Positions 1 through 6,352 of a stretch of DNA of 9,339 bases are shown in pieces. The DNA is from Pseudomonadota bacterium. GTDB lineage: Bacteria; Pseudomonadota; Alphaproteobacteria; Rhizobiales; Rhizobiaceae. The stretch covers positions 1 through 9,339 of the forward strand of contig JAEWOP010000234.1 in assembly GCA_023399635.1 (NCBI GenBank). The letters run 5' to 3'. Made by a program: the position numbers and the translations under genes. The first letter of the stretch is position 1. Each line of letters starts with the position of its first letter. The notes under the pieces are model-generated. The model made no database searches. It saw only the letters and a program-made list of their open reading frames with translations, and had not been told where the DNA came from.

Positions 1-835
1 CGACCGTACCGCCGCAGCCCGGGGTTCTGCAAGCCTGCCCCTCCTGATCATAGACGGAGAAGGAGTGCTGGAAATATCCGAGCGAACCGTCGGTCTGGAT
101 ATGATCACGCAAGGAGGAACCACCCGCGGCAATGGCGTCCGCAATAACGGCACGGATCGCCTCCGTCAGCGCGACGAGCTCCTTCTTCGGGCGCCCAGTG
201 GGCGCCACGAGCGAGCTCCCGCTTCTGAGCGGCGAAAGATGCGAGCGCCACAGTGCCTCGCATACATAGATATTGCCGAGACCCGCGATGACGTTCTGAT
301 CGAGCAAGGCCCCTTTTAGTGGCTGAGTTTTGCCCGCCAACCGCTGTGCCAGATAGCCCGCGTTCAGGGCATTGCCGGTGGGTTCCGGTCCCAGCCCAAC
401 AAAAGCCGGGTAGGTGTCAAGCTCGCTCCGTTTCCACACATGCATGAAGCCGAACCGGCGAGGGTCGTTGTAGATGACGCGCAAGGCGGCACCATTCGTC
501 TTCAGGTGGAAGATGACATGGTCATGCTTCTCATCCTTCGACCGTGGATGATGAAACTCCCCCGGGACAATCCTCGCCTCGTCCTCCTCGACGCGGAAGG
601 AACCTGACATTCCTAGATGGGCGATAATCGTCTGATCGTCTTCCAGGTCGATCAGCAGATACTTCGCACGCCGGCCAAGGGAAAGGATCTGCTTTCCGGC
701 TGCGACGGCGGAGAGATTATCGGGAAAGGGGAAGCGCAAATCAGCACGGCGGAGCTCTAGCCTGTCGATTGTCGCGCCCACCATCGCTGGCGCCAGTCCA
801 CGCTTGACCGTCTCCACCTCTGGCAATTCGGGCAT
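1..835 (-). CDS. mutM: Formamidopyrimidine-DNA glycosylase (Fpg/MutM), 3' end outside window
   Basis: Base-excision repair enzyme that removes oxidised purines such as 8-oxoguanine and nicks the abasic site. The 278 codons present begin with MPELPEVETV, which carries the N-terminal proline nucleophile (Pro2) and Glu3/Glu6 of the family; K58 in RRAKYL matches the conserved catalytic lysine. The helix-two-turn-helix region is visible at about residues 173-205 (LKGALLDQ, then AGLGNIYVCEALW). The C-terminal zinc finger has begun (C269 and C274 in CRTPGCGG, a C-x4-C spacing I associate with alphaproteobacteria). The second cysteine pair lies beyond position 1, so roughly 15-20 residues are missing; this is a window edge, not a truncation. 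AGGA sits 4 nt before the ATG at 835-833. The gene is transcribed away from ubiE, sharing a 150-bp intergenic region. Confidence 0.96.
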   Translation of the reverse strand, partial: MPELPEVETVKRGLAPAMVGATIDRLELRRADLRFPFPDNLSAVAAGKQILSLGRRAKYLLIDLEDDQTIIAHLGMSGSFRVEEDEARIVPGEFHHPRSKDEKHDHVIFHLKTNGAALRVIYNDPRRFGFMHVWKRSELDTYPAFVGLGPEPTGNALNAGYLAQRLAGKTQPLKGALLDQNVIAGLGNIYVCEALWRSHLSPLRSGSSLVAPTGRPKKELVALTEAIRAVIADAIAAGGSSLRDHIQTDGSLGYFQHSFSVYDQEGQACRTPGCGGTV

Positions 836-871
836 GAGTTCCTAACTTCCTGTTCCAACGCCTCAGCCGCT

Positions 872-883
872 GGTCTATAGACC
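872..883. promoter_or_regulatory. Perfect 12-bp palindrome in the mutM/ubiE divergent region
   Basis: GGTCTATAGACC equals its own reverse complement. Allowing one mismatched pair the symmetry extends to 16 bp (870-885). It lies 37 bp upstream of the mutM start and 102 bp upstream of the ubiE start, where a shared operator could act. The rest of 836-985 shows no convincing -35/-10 pair on either strand. The palindrome is seen directly; its role as an operator is inference. Confidence 0.3.
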
Positions 884-985
884 GGGGCCGAACGTCGCAC
901 CGCTCCCCTGCGCTTGCGGCACAGATAGCGAGGCGGAGACGATTTCGCTATGGTCGCGGGCCAGAAGACGAGCAAGGAGTTCCCG

Positions 986-1762
986 ATGAGCGAAGCGCGC
1001 ACCTCTGCCGATGGCGGCATGGAAACCTCCTACGGCTTCCGCCAGGTGGCAGAGGGAGAAAAGCAGCCCCTCGTCAACGATGTGTTCCACAAGGTGGCGA
1101 AGCGCTACGACATCATGAACGACGTGATGTCTGGCGGGCTGCATCGCCTGTGGAAGGATTCGCTGGTCGCGGCACTCAATCCACGCAAGGAGGAAAGCTA
1201 CAGGGTGCTGGATGTAGCCGGCGGTACCGGTGATATTGCCTTCCGCATCGTCGAGGCCTCCGGCCGAAAGGCGCACGCCACTGTGCTGGACATCAACGGC
1301 TCAATGCTGGCCGTCGGCGCAGAACGTGCTGCCAAGCGGGGGCTCTCGGATCACCTAACATTCGTTGAGGCAAATGCCGAGGAGTTGCCGTTCGACGCAA
1401 ATTCTTTCGACGCTTATACGATTGCCTTCGGCATTCGAAACGTACCTCGCATCGACGTCGCTCTCAAGGAAGCTCACCGGGTCCTCAAGCGGGGTGGACG
1501 CTTGCTCGTTCTGGAGTTTTCCGAGGTCGACATGCCGATGCTGAACCGCCTTTACGATGAATGGTCGTTCAAAGCGATTCCGCGCTTCGGCAAGATGATC
1601 ACAGGCGACAGCGAGCCCTACCAATACCTGGTGGAATCGATCCGCAAGTTTCCCAACCAGGAGAACTTTGCCCAGATGATCCGTGGCGCCGGCTTCTCCC
1701 GTGTGAGCTACACCAACTACACCGGCGGGATCGCAGCCCTCCATTCTGGTTGGAAGCTCTGA
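986..1762 (+). CDS. ubiE: Ubiquinone/menaquinone biosynthesis C-methyltransferase UbiE
   Basis: SAM-dependent C-methyltransferase of ubiquinone synthesis, methylating the benzoquinol ring (2-polyprenyl-6-methoxy-1,4-benzoquinol to the 5-methyl form). The 258-residue product is a typical rhizobial UbiE length. It shows the first family signature around residues 38-58 (KRYDIMNDVMSGGLHRLWKD), SAM motif I LDVAGGTGDIA at 75-85, an acidic ribose-binding position D102, ELPFDANSFDAYTIAFGIRN at about 133-152, the second signature RVLKRGGRLLVLEFS at 165-179, and the conserved end GIAALHSGWKL. The frame is open from an ATG at 950, but I chose the ATG at 986 because AAGGAG precedes it by 7-8 nt and the protein then matches usual length. 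ubiB follows after 42 bp, so the two are probably co-transcribed. In an organism that makes only ubiquinone the menaquinone role would not apply. Confidence 0.95.
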   Translation: MSEARTSADGGMETSYGFRQVAEGEKQPLVNDVFHKVAKRYDIMNDVMSGGLHRLWKDSLVAALNPRKEESYRVLDVAGGTGDIAFRIVEASGRKAHATVLDINGSMLAVGAERAAKRGLSDHLTFVEANAEELPFDANSFDAYTIAFGIRNVPRIDVALKEAHRVLKRGGRLLVLEFSEVDMPMLNRLYDEWSFKAIPRFGKMITGDSEPYQYLVESIRKFPNQENFAQMIRGAGFSRVSYTNYTGGIAALHSGWKL

Positions 1763-1804
1763 GCGAATGATTACTGCATGCCGCGGAACAGGTAGTAACG
1801 GCTC

Positions 1805-3367
1805 ATGAGTACGATTGGCGCCTATTTCCGCCTTGCACGCGTCGGCTGGGTGCTCGTCCGGGAGGGGGTCGTGTCGGCTCTTCCCACACAGGACATGCCG
1901 CCAGCCATCGGCTTGTTGAAATCGCTGACGGAGCCCTTCGCACGGTTTCGGGCAAAGCAGCAGGCGCGCAGCATCCGTCTTTCCCGCGCAGTGGACCGGC
2001 TCGGTCCTTCCTATGTGAAAATCGGCCAGTTCCTTGCCACGCGGCCGGATGTCGTTGGTGTCGACTGGGCGCTCGACCTGTCCATGCTGCAGGATCGCAT
2101 GGCCTTTTTCCCGACGGATCTGGCCAGGGCTGCCGTGGAAGGATCGCTGGGCCGCACCATCCCCGACCTTTATTCCCATTTTGGGGAGCCGATCGCGGCG
2201 GCCTCCATTGCTCAGGTGCATCCGGCGCAGGTCGACGGCAAGAAGGTGGCCGTAAAGGTTGTCCGGCCGGGCGTTCGGCAGCGCTTCAGCAACGACATCG
2301 AGAGCATGTACCTCCTGGCTCGGATGCAGGAACGCTTCGTTCCCTCCAGCCGGCGCCTGCGGCCAGTCGAAGTCACGCGCACTCTTGAACAGACCACCAA
2401 GGTCGAGATGGACCTGCGTCTCGAGGCCGCCGCCCTTTCGGAAATTGCGGAGAATACCCGTAATGATCCGGGCTTTCGCGTGCCACAGGTCGACTGGGAG
2501 CGTACGGGCCGCGACGTGATCACCATGGAATGGATCGACGGCGTCAAGATGTCGGACCTGGCAGGCCTTCGCGCGGCCGGCCACGATCTCGACCGACTGG
2601 CCGAGACGTTGATCCAGTCCTTCCTGCGCCACACGCTGCGTGACGGCTTCTTCCACGGCGACATGCATCCCGGGAACCTGTTCGTCGATCAGAACGGGAC
2701 GATCGTTGCGGTCGACATGGGAATCGTGGGCCGTCTTGGGAGAAAGGAACGGCGGTTTCTCGCCGAAATCCTCTACGGCTTCATCACGCGCGATTACATG
2801 AGAGTCGCGGAAGTGCATTTCGAGGCTGGCTATGTTCCGTCTCACCATGACGTCGCGAGCTTCGCTCAGGCCATCCGCGCGATCGGTGAGCCGATCCATG
2901 GGCAGCCAGCCGAAACCATTTCCATGGCGCGGCTTCTCGCGCTCCTCTTCGAGGTGACGGATCTCTTTGAGATGGAGACGCGCCCGGAGCTTATCCTGCT
3001 GCAGAAGACCATGGTGGTGGTCGAGGGCGTGTCACGCATTCTCAACCCGCGCTTCAACATGTGGAAAGCCGCCGAACCGGTCGTCGGGGATTGGATCCCC
3101 GCCCATCGGGGACCGAAACGGGTGATGAATGACCTTCGTGACGGTGTGAAAGCGGCGGTAAAGCTCGCCGAGGCACTGCCGGAGATCGCGGCAAAGACGG
3201 AAAAGCTGCATCACGAACTGGTCGTGATGAGCGAGCATGGCTTGCGATTTGATCCGCAGACTGCAGAGGCGATCGGGAAGTCGGAAGCCCGCCACAGCCG
3301 TTCAGGCCGCGTCGCGCTGTGGGTCATCGCACTCTGCCTCGTCTATCTCGTCTTTACACTCGGGTAG
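1805..3367 (+). CDS. ubiB: UbiB/ABC1 (AarF) atypical kinase-like ubiquinone biosynthesis protein
   Basis: Membrane-associated member of the UbiB/COQ8/ADCK protein-kinase-like family, needed for ubiquinone synthesis; in homologues it acts as an ATPase that supports the Coq/Ubi enzymes rather than as a hydroxylase. Family marks in the 520 residues: KxGQ at K72-Q75 (VKIGQFLATRPD), the alanine-rich nucleotide loop AAASIAQVH at 131-139, the lysine of VAVKVVRPG (K151), the ExD motif E201-x-D203 with LRLEA, the catalytic loop HGDMHPGN at 284-291, and the metal-binding motif at 304-306 reading DMG instead of DFG. One hydrophobic helix at about 502-519 ends the protein, so it is likely tail-anchored in the inner membrane; E. 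coli UbiB is usually drawn with two C-terminal helices. Start ATG 1805 has only a weak ribosome-binding site (CAGGTAG). It follows ubiE by 42 bp. Confidence 0.94.
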   Translation: MSTIGAYFRLARVGWVLVREGVVSALPTQDMPPAIGLLKSLTEPFARFRAKQQARSIRLSRAVDRLGPSYVKIGQFLATRPDVVGVDWALDLSMLQDRMAFFPTDLARAAVEGSLGRTIPDLYSHFGEPIAAASIAQVHPAQVDGKKVAVKVVRPGVRQRFSNDIESMYLLARMQERFVPSSRRLRPVEVTRTLEQTTKVEMDLRLEAAALSEIAENTRNDPGFRVPQVDWERTGRDVITMEWIDGVKMSDLAGLRAAGHDLDRLAETLIQSFLRHTLRDGFFHGDMHPGNLFVDQNGTIVAVDMGIVGRLGRKERRFLAEILYGFITRDYMRVAEVHFEAGYVPSHHDVASFAQAIRAIGEPIHGQPAETISMARLLALLFEVTDLFEMETRPELILLQKTMVVVEGVSRILNPRFNMWKAAEPVVGDWIPAHRGPKRVMNDLRDGVKAAVKLAEALPEIAAKTEKLHHELVVMSEHGLRFDPQTAEAIGKSEARHSRSGRVALWVIALCLVYLVFTLG

Positions 3368-3448
3368 CGACGGAGCGACCCCCGCAGGAAGACTGGGCGC
3401 CACGTTTCCTTTGCAGCCTTCATTTCGCCCCGTTCTTCGGACTTTGTT

Positions 3449-3464
3449 AAGGAATTCTTTCCTT
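3449..3464. repeat. Short inverted repeat just upstream of the membrane-protein gene
   Basis: AAGGAA and TTCCTT (6-bp arms) are separated by TTCT, ending 2 bp before the GGAG ribosome-binding site of the next gene. The remaining 110-bp gap after ubiB has no clear terminator and no strong promoter. The arms are A/T-rich and short, so this may be chance; it could also be a weak operator or an mRNA hairpin next to the ribosome-binding site. Confidence 0.2.
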
Positions 3465-3477
3465 TCGGAGATCCCCA

Positions 3478-4785
3478 ATGGCGCTTGGCGCATCGCATCG
3501 CTTGCAGGACGGCGTCGTCGCCGTCGAAACCATGACGCGTTTTGCGCTCGCCGTTCTTGCACTGGCGTCCGGCGTCTACACCTATCTCGGCGTGCGCAGC
3601 CTGCTGGACGGTTCGGCGACGGCCGTCTTCTTCGCAGCGATCATCTATTCGGCATCGGTCTCTGTCGCGATCTATGCCTTCTGGTCCTACATGGCGCGTT
3701 TCTATCCCCACGTTGTGGGTCCCGCTGCACGCGGAGCCATGCTCGGCGTGATGGCTCTTGGCTGCGCCATGATCATTGCCATGTCGAGTTGGCTGAATGC
3801 AGCAGCCCTTGCCGGATCGGCCGCTTTGGAGCAGCACCTGGCCGAGACGCTGGAGGATTATACCGCCGATCTTGACCAGGCACACCAGAATGCGCTTGCT
3901 GCGCAAAGCCTGCTTCCCGACATCCAGCGCACCTCCGAACGTTTTGCTCGGCTTGCCGAGGATGAGCGCGTTTCCGGCGCCCTGACAGGCACGACGGGTT
4001 CTGGGAGCGTCGTGCAGCTTCTTTCACAAATGTCGGCGCAGTTGACCGAGCTTGAGGCCGGGGTTTCTGCCTCGCGCGAGCGCGTGACCACGCTGTTCGA
4101 CCAGGGACGCACTCATCTTGAGACGATGCGCGGCCTGGTTTCGGCTCCGGGTGCCGTTGCCCCACGAAGTGACCAGTTTTCCGCCGAGGTAGTTTCACTC
4201 TCCGGTGTCATCACCTCACTGGAACAAACCTCCATTGCGCCCTCGGTCAAACGCGCGGCTGAAGACTTGTCTCTTGGCTTCATCGCCCCGGTTGCCGATG
4301 GACAGGCGGCCGATCTCGCCGATCGTCAGGATCAGGTGATGCAGACAATTCGTGCTTCGGTTGCCTCGCAATCCCAGGTCTTGTCGCAAGCCGCAGACGA
4401 CATCCTTGCGCGCGCACCGGTGGCGGATCGCCGGTTCGTGCCCCTTTCTTCGGCCGAGGCCGTGCTGCGATACGCCGCCGACTTCATTCCTGCCTGGGCG
4501 GGCGCGATCTCCATCGATCTGCTTCCAGCCGTTCTGGTGTTCATCCTGGCGGTGGTGCACAGCGCCATTCGCCGACAGGAGGAACGTCTTCCGTTTGCCC
4601 AGCGCATCACTGCCGCGGAGCTCATCGAGGCCCTTGAGGTTCAGCGCGTGCTTGGCCGGAACGGTATGGATGTGGAAACGGCAGTCCGGCAAGCTGAGGC
4701 GGAGCAACCGTCGACCGAGGAACATTCCAACATCACAAGCCTTGAGGTGACCGCCAAAGCACCACGCAAAGGTCCCTCGGCATGA
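3478..4785 (+). CDS. Unknown four-helix inner-membrane protein with a periplasmic helical domain
   Basis: I do not recognise a named family. The 435-residue product has three hydrophobic helices near its N-terminus (about 20-39, 48-68, 86-112) and one near its C-terminus (about 338-363). The loop between helices 2 and 3 carries arginines, and the tail after helix 4 is basic (IRRQEER). By the positive-inside rule this puts both termini in the cytoplasm and residues 113-337 in the periplasm. That domain is rich in Ala, Gln, Glu, Leu and Ser, has no cysteine, and looks largely alpha-helical, perhaps coiled coil (for example 115-160, 178-218, 276-312). The 70-residue cytoplasmic tail ends in a polar, probably disordered stretch. 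GGAG lies 7 nt before the ATG at 3478; a second ATG at 3532 lacks such a site. Its stop overlaps the next start (ATGA), so the two proteins are probably made together. A scaffold or sensor role is possible but unproven. Confidence 0.85.
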   Translation: MALGASHRLQDGVVAVETMTRFALAVLALASGVYTYLGVRSLLDGSATAVFFAAIIYSASVSVAIYAFWSYMARFYPHVVGPAARGAMLGVMALGCAMIIAMSSWLNAAALAGSAALEQHLAETLEDYTADLDQAHQNALAAQSLLPDIQRTSERFARLAEDERVSGALTGTTGSGSVVQLLSQMSAQLTELEAGVSASRERVTTLFDQGRTHLETMRGLVSAPGAVAPRSDQFSAEVVSLSGVITSLEQTSIAPSVKRAAEDLSLGFIAPVADGQAADLADRQDQVMQTIRASVASQSQVLSQAADDILARAPVADRRFVPLSSAEAVLRYAADFIPAWAGAISIDLLPAVLVFILAVVHSAIRRQEERLPFAQRITAAELIEALEVQRVLGRNGMDVETAVRQAEAEQPSTEEHSNITSLEVTAKAPRKGPSA

Positions 4786-5579
4786 AGCCTTCGTCGCTTG
4801 CAACGCGCCTGGGGGACATTCTCTTCAGGACAGACGACGGCGCCCTGATGCGCTACGCTTTCTTTGCTCTGCTGGTCGCAGCCGGAGCGTTCGTCGCGAT
4901 CGACGTGCGCGAGATGAGCATCGCCAATGCTTCTGTGCCGGGGCATGACCCCCTTCGAACCGATCCGCCCGTGCTGCCCCCTGCCCTGACGGATGGCGTG
5001 CCGAAGGCGCCGCCGGTCCAGCCCGATAGTTCTCCGGAAGTCCTGCGCCAGCCAATGCGCTTTGACCTGACCTCCGGGGGTACGCTTCGGGCGGAAGGAT
5101 CTATCAATGTTGGAGCCGCCGCTCGGTTTGCCGAGGAGATTGAGGCTCGCGGAGAATATGTAAAAACCGTCTCTCTGAATTCACCTGGCGGCTCTGTGGA
5201 TGATGCTTTGGCAATGTCCAAGCTCATCCGCGATAAAGGTCTCGACACCAAGGTTGTCGCCAAAGCGCTCTGCGCTTCTTCATGCCCGCTCGTATTTGCC
5301 GGTGGCGTTGCACGCGAGGCAGAAAAGGACGCCGTGCTTGGCGTCCACCAGGTTTTCAATGGCGGGCAAGAGCGTCCGTCTCCTGAACAGGCAATGTCTG
5401 GTGCTCAAAGCACTACGGCTAGAATAGCGAGACATCTGGAAGAAATGGGGATTGGTGCTGGCCTCTGGATCAACGCGCTTGAGACCCCACCGAACCGGCT
5501 TTACTACCTGACCTCTGCCGAGATGTCTGAGTTCAAGCTGACCACGCGGCCGACTGCAACAGCGGAGCGCCAGAACTAG
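4782..5579 (+). CDS. Membrane-anchored periplasmic ClpP/crotonase-fold protein (COG3904-like)
   Basis: The 265-residue product has a short cytoplasmic N-terminus, one hydrophobic anchor at about 23-41, a proline-rich linker at 53-88, and a domain from about 92 to the end resembling ClpP-type serine peptidases and the predicted periplasmic COG3904 group. Visible marks are SLNSPGGSVDDAL at 131-143 (the ClpP-like glycine-rich strand/turn), CASSC at 164-168, where S166 aligns with the ClpP nucleophile, and GVHQV at 187-191, where H189 aligns with the catalytic histidine. The third catalytic residue is unclear: the aligned stretch reads ETPPNRLYYL (234-243) with no Asp. C164 and C168 could form a disulphide in the periplasm. 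The ATG at 4782 overlaps the upstream stop (ATGA) and AAAGG lies 9 nt before it. Peptidase activity and substrate are unproven; some relatives of this fold are not peptidases. Confidence 0.82.
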   Translation: MKPSSLATRLGDILFRTDDGALMRYAFFALLVAAGAFVAIDVREMSIANASVPGHDPLRTDPPVLPPALTDGVPKAPPVQPDSSPEVLRQPMRFDLTSGGTLRAEGSINVGAAARFAEEIEARGEYVKTVSLNSPGGSVDDALAMSKLIRDKGLDTKVVAKALCASSCPLVFAGGVAREAEKDAVLGVHQVFNGGQERPSPEQAMSGAQSTTARIARHLEEMGIGAGLWINALETPPNRLYYLTSAEMSEFKLTTRPTATAERQN

Positions 5580-5779
5580 CGATTCGCTTCGCCCTGCCCG
5601 CCAGGATGAAGATGGCTCTTTATCTCGGCAAGGCCCGTCGCTCCAGCTTTCTTGAGCCCAGCTCCCGCCATCTCCATAGCAACGGCAGGGTGTTTTCGCA
5701 CCAGTATGCGTAGCGCTGAGAGGAAGGCTGCCGTCCCTATCCGGGAGCTTGCCGTCTTTCCAAATCGCTTCGTCACCAC
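5576..5779 (-). CDS. Doubtful short reading frame, possibly a frameshifted tail of the upstream gene
   Basis: Reading from a GTG at 5779 gives 67 residues with protein-like composition: KRFGKTASSRIG, a hydrophobic helix around TAAFLSALRILV, then HPAVAMEMAGAGLKKAGATG. The frame stays open much further upstream, but there it only shadows the gene at 5839-6228. No ATG lies near its likely beginning and the GTG has no clear ribosome-binding site. A CTG at 5842 would overlap the stop of the upstream gene (CTGA). It could be a small downstream gene with a rare start, a tail separated by a frameshift, or non-coding DNA. The stop codon at 5576-5578 overlaps the TAG of the opposing gene. Nothing else is visible in the 259 bp between 5580 and 5838. 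Confidence 0.3.
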   Translation of the reverse strand: MVTKRFGKTASSRIGTAAFLSALRILVRKHPAVAMEMAGAGLKKAGATGLAEIKSHLHPGGQGEANR

Positions 5780-5838
5780 ACGTTCGAACTTGCTACGCTT
5801 GCCGCGGCGCCGTACACGCTGATCTTCGACCTCTGTCG

Positions 5839-6228
5839 TCAGTGCGTCGCGGTGTGGGCGAAAGGGCGATCCGTGTCCTCCCGATGTTTTGCCTTGTTCT
5901 CTGTCTCGCCCTTGGCACGTGGCAGGTAAGCGCTTGCCGAGTCGGTCACGACGCCCATGGCCGCATGGGCAGCGCTTTGGATAGCGTCGCCAGCAATCCC
6001 AACGGCGCGCGCACCCTTGCGGGCACCCTTCTTGCCCGCCTTTGCCACGTCCTCCCGCTCTTCCGCCAACACAGCAGCAGCGGCGGCGGCTCCGGCAAGC
6101 AAAGCCTTGCCAAGGATGTCCCGGCCAGTCTTGCTGCCGAGCATCGCCTTGAGAGCCTTCGATTTGCGGATAGTCCTCGGCACCTTGAATCCGGCGACTT
6201 TCTTCGGAATGCTGTTCTTCTTTGCCAT
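5839..6228 (-). CDS. Small basic alanine-rich protein of unknown function
   Basis: The 129-residue product starts MAKKNSIPKKVAGFKVP and has three parts. Residues 1-36 are strongly basic with a repeated K/R-P/V-x-K pattern. Residues 39-58 form an alanine-rich hydrophobic stretch (LLAGAAAAAAVLA), too short for a confident membrane helix. Residues 60-129 are a Lys/Ala/Gly-rich polar tail that is likely disordered. I have a general recollection of similar unnamed proteins (KIPKKVAG...IRKS, then GR-x-x-L-A) in Rhizobiales, but no function. A very strong ribosome-binding site (GGAGAAGGAG, 9 nt before the ATG at 6228) supports translation. It is the only gene on this strand between mutM and the amidotransferase gene, apart from the doubtful frame downstream, and is divergent from coaBC with 124 bp between the starts. 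A nucleic-acid-binding or membrane-surface role would fit the charge but is inference. Confidence 0.72.
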   Translation of the reverse strand: MAKKNSIPKKVAGFKVPRTIRKSKALKAMLGSKTGRDILGKALLAGAAAAAAVLAEEREDVAKAGKKGARKGARAVGIAGDAIQSAAHAAMGVVTDSASAYLPRAKGETENKAKHREDTDRPFAHTATH

Positions 6229-6239
6229 GCGAAGATACT

Positions 6240-6267
6240 CCTTCTCCGGAAAAACGCCGGGAGAAGG
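6240..6267 (-). promoter_or_regulatory. Hairpin overlapping the ribosome-binding site of the small basic gene
   Basis: On the minus strand CCTTCTCCCGG is followed by a 7-nt loop and then CCGGAGAAGG, giving a stem of about 10 bp with one bulged C. The 3' arm contains most of GGAGAAGGAG (6247-6238), the ribosome-binding site of the gene starting at 6228. Folding of the leader would hide that site. It does not resemble a terminator, because no T-run follows the stem in either direction. The complementarity is seen directly; control of translation is inferred. Confidence 0.4.
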
Positions 6268-6352
6268 AACCAGTTCCGCAACGCCCTGCTGCCTGATTGC
6301 AACATGCGCAGCAAAGCCTTAGCTTCGGCGCACCCTCCACACGGGCTTTGAG

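Noticed and set aside
950..985. Longer start for ubiE (ATG at 950)
   Set aside because: No ribosome-binding site, and the ATG at 986 has AAGGAG at good distance and gives the usual length.
1355..2899. 514-codon open frame on the minus strand opposite ubiE and ubiB
   Set aside because: It spans two well-recognised genes on the other strand, has a His/Asp/Arg-rich composition typical of antisense high-G+C frames, and shows no domain.
3448..3463. CtrA-like TTAA-N7-TTTC match before the membrane-protein gene
   Set aside because: Two mismatches in the second half-site; better described as a short inverted repeat, which may itself be chance.
5578..5588. Short symmetric sequence AGCGA-T-TCGCT after the ClpP-fold gene as a terminator
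   Set aside because: The loop is one base and there is no T-run, so it cannot act as an ordinary hairpin terminator.
5842..6340. Upstream half of the long minus-strand frame ending at 5576 (start MEGAPKLRLCC)
   Set aside because: Over this stretch it is a shifted copy of the 5839-6228 gene, rich in Cys, Gly and Arg; only the part after 5842 looks protein-like.
5749..6351. 200-codon plus-strand open frame opposite the small basic gene
   Set aside because: Composition is shadow-like. The minus-strand frame has a very strong ribosome-binding site and a coherent basic/alanine-rich protein, so it is the better choice.
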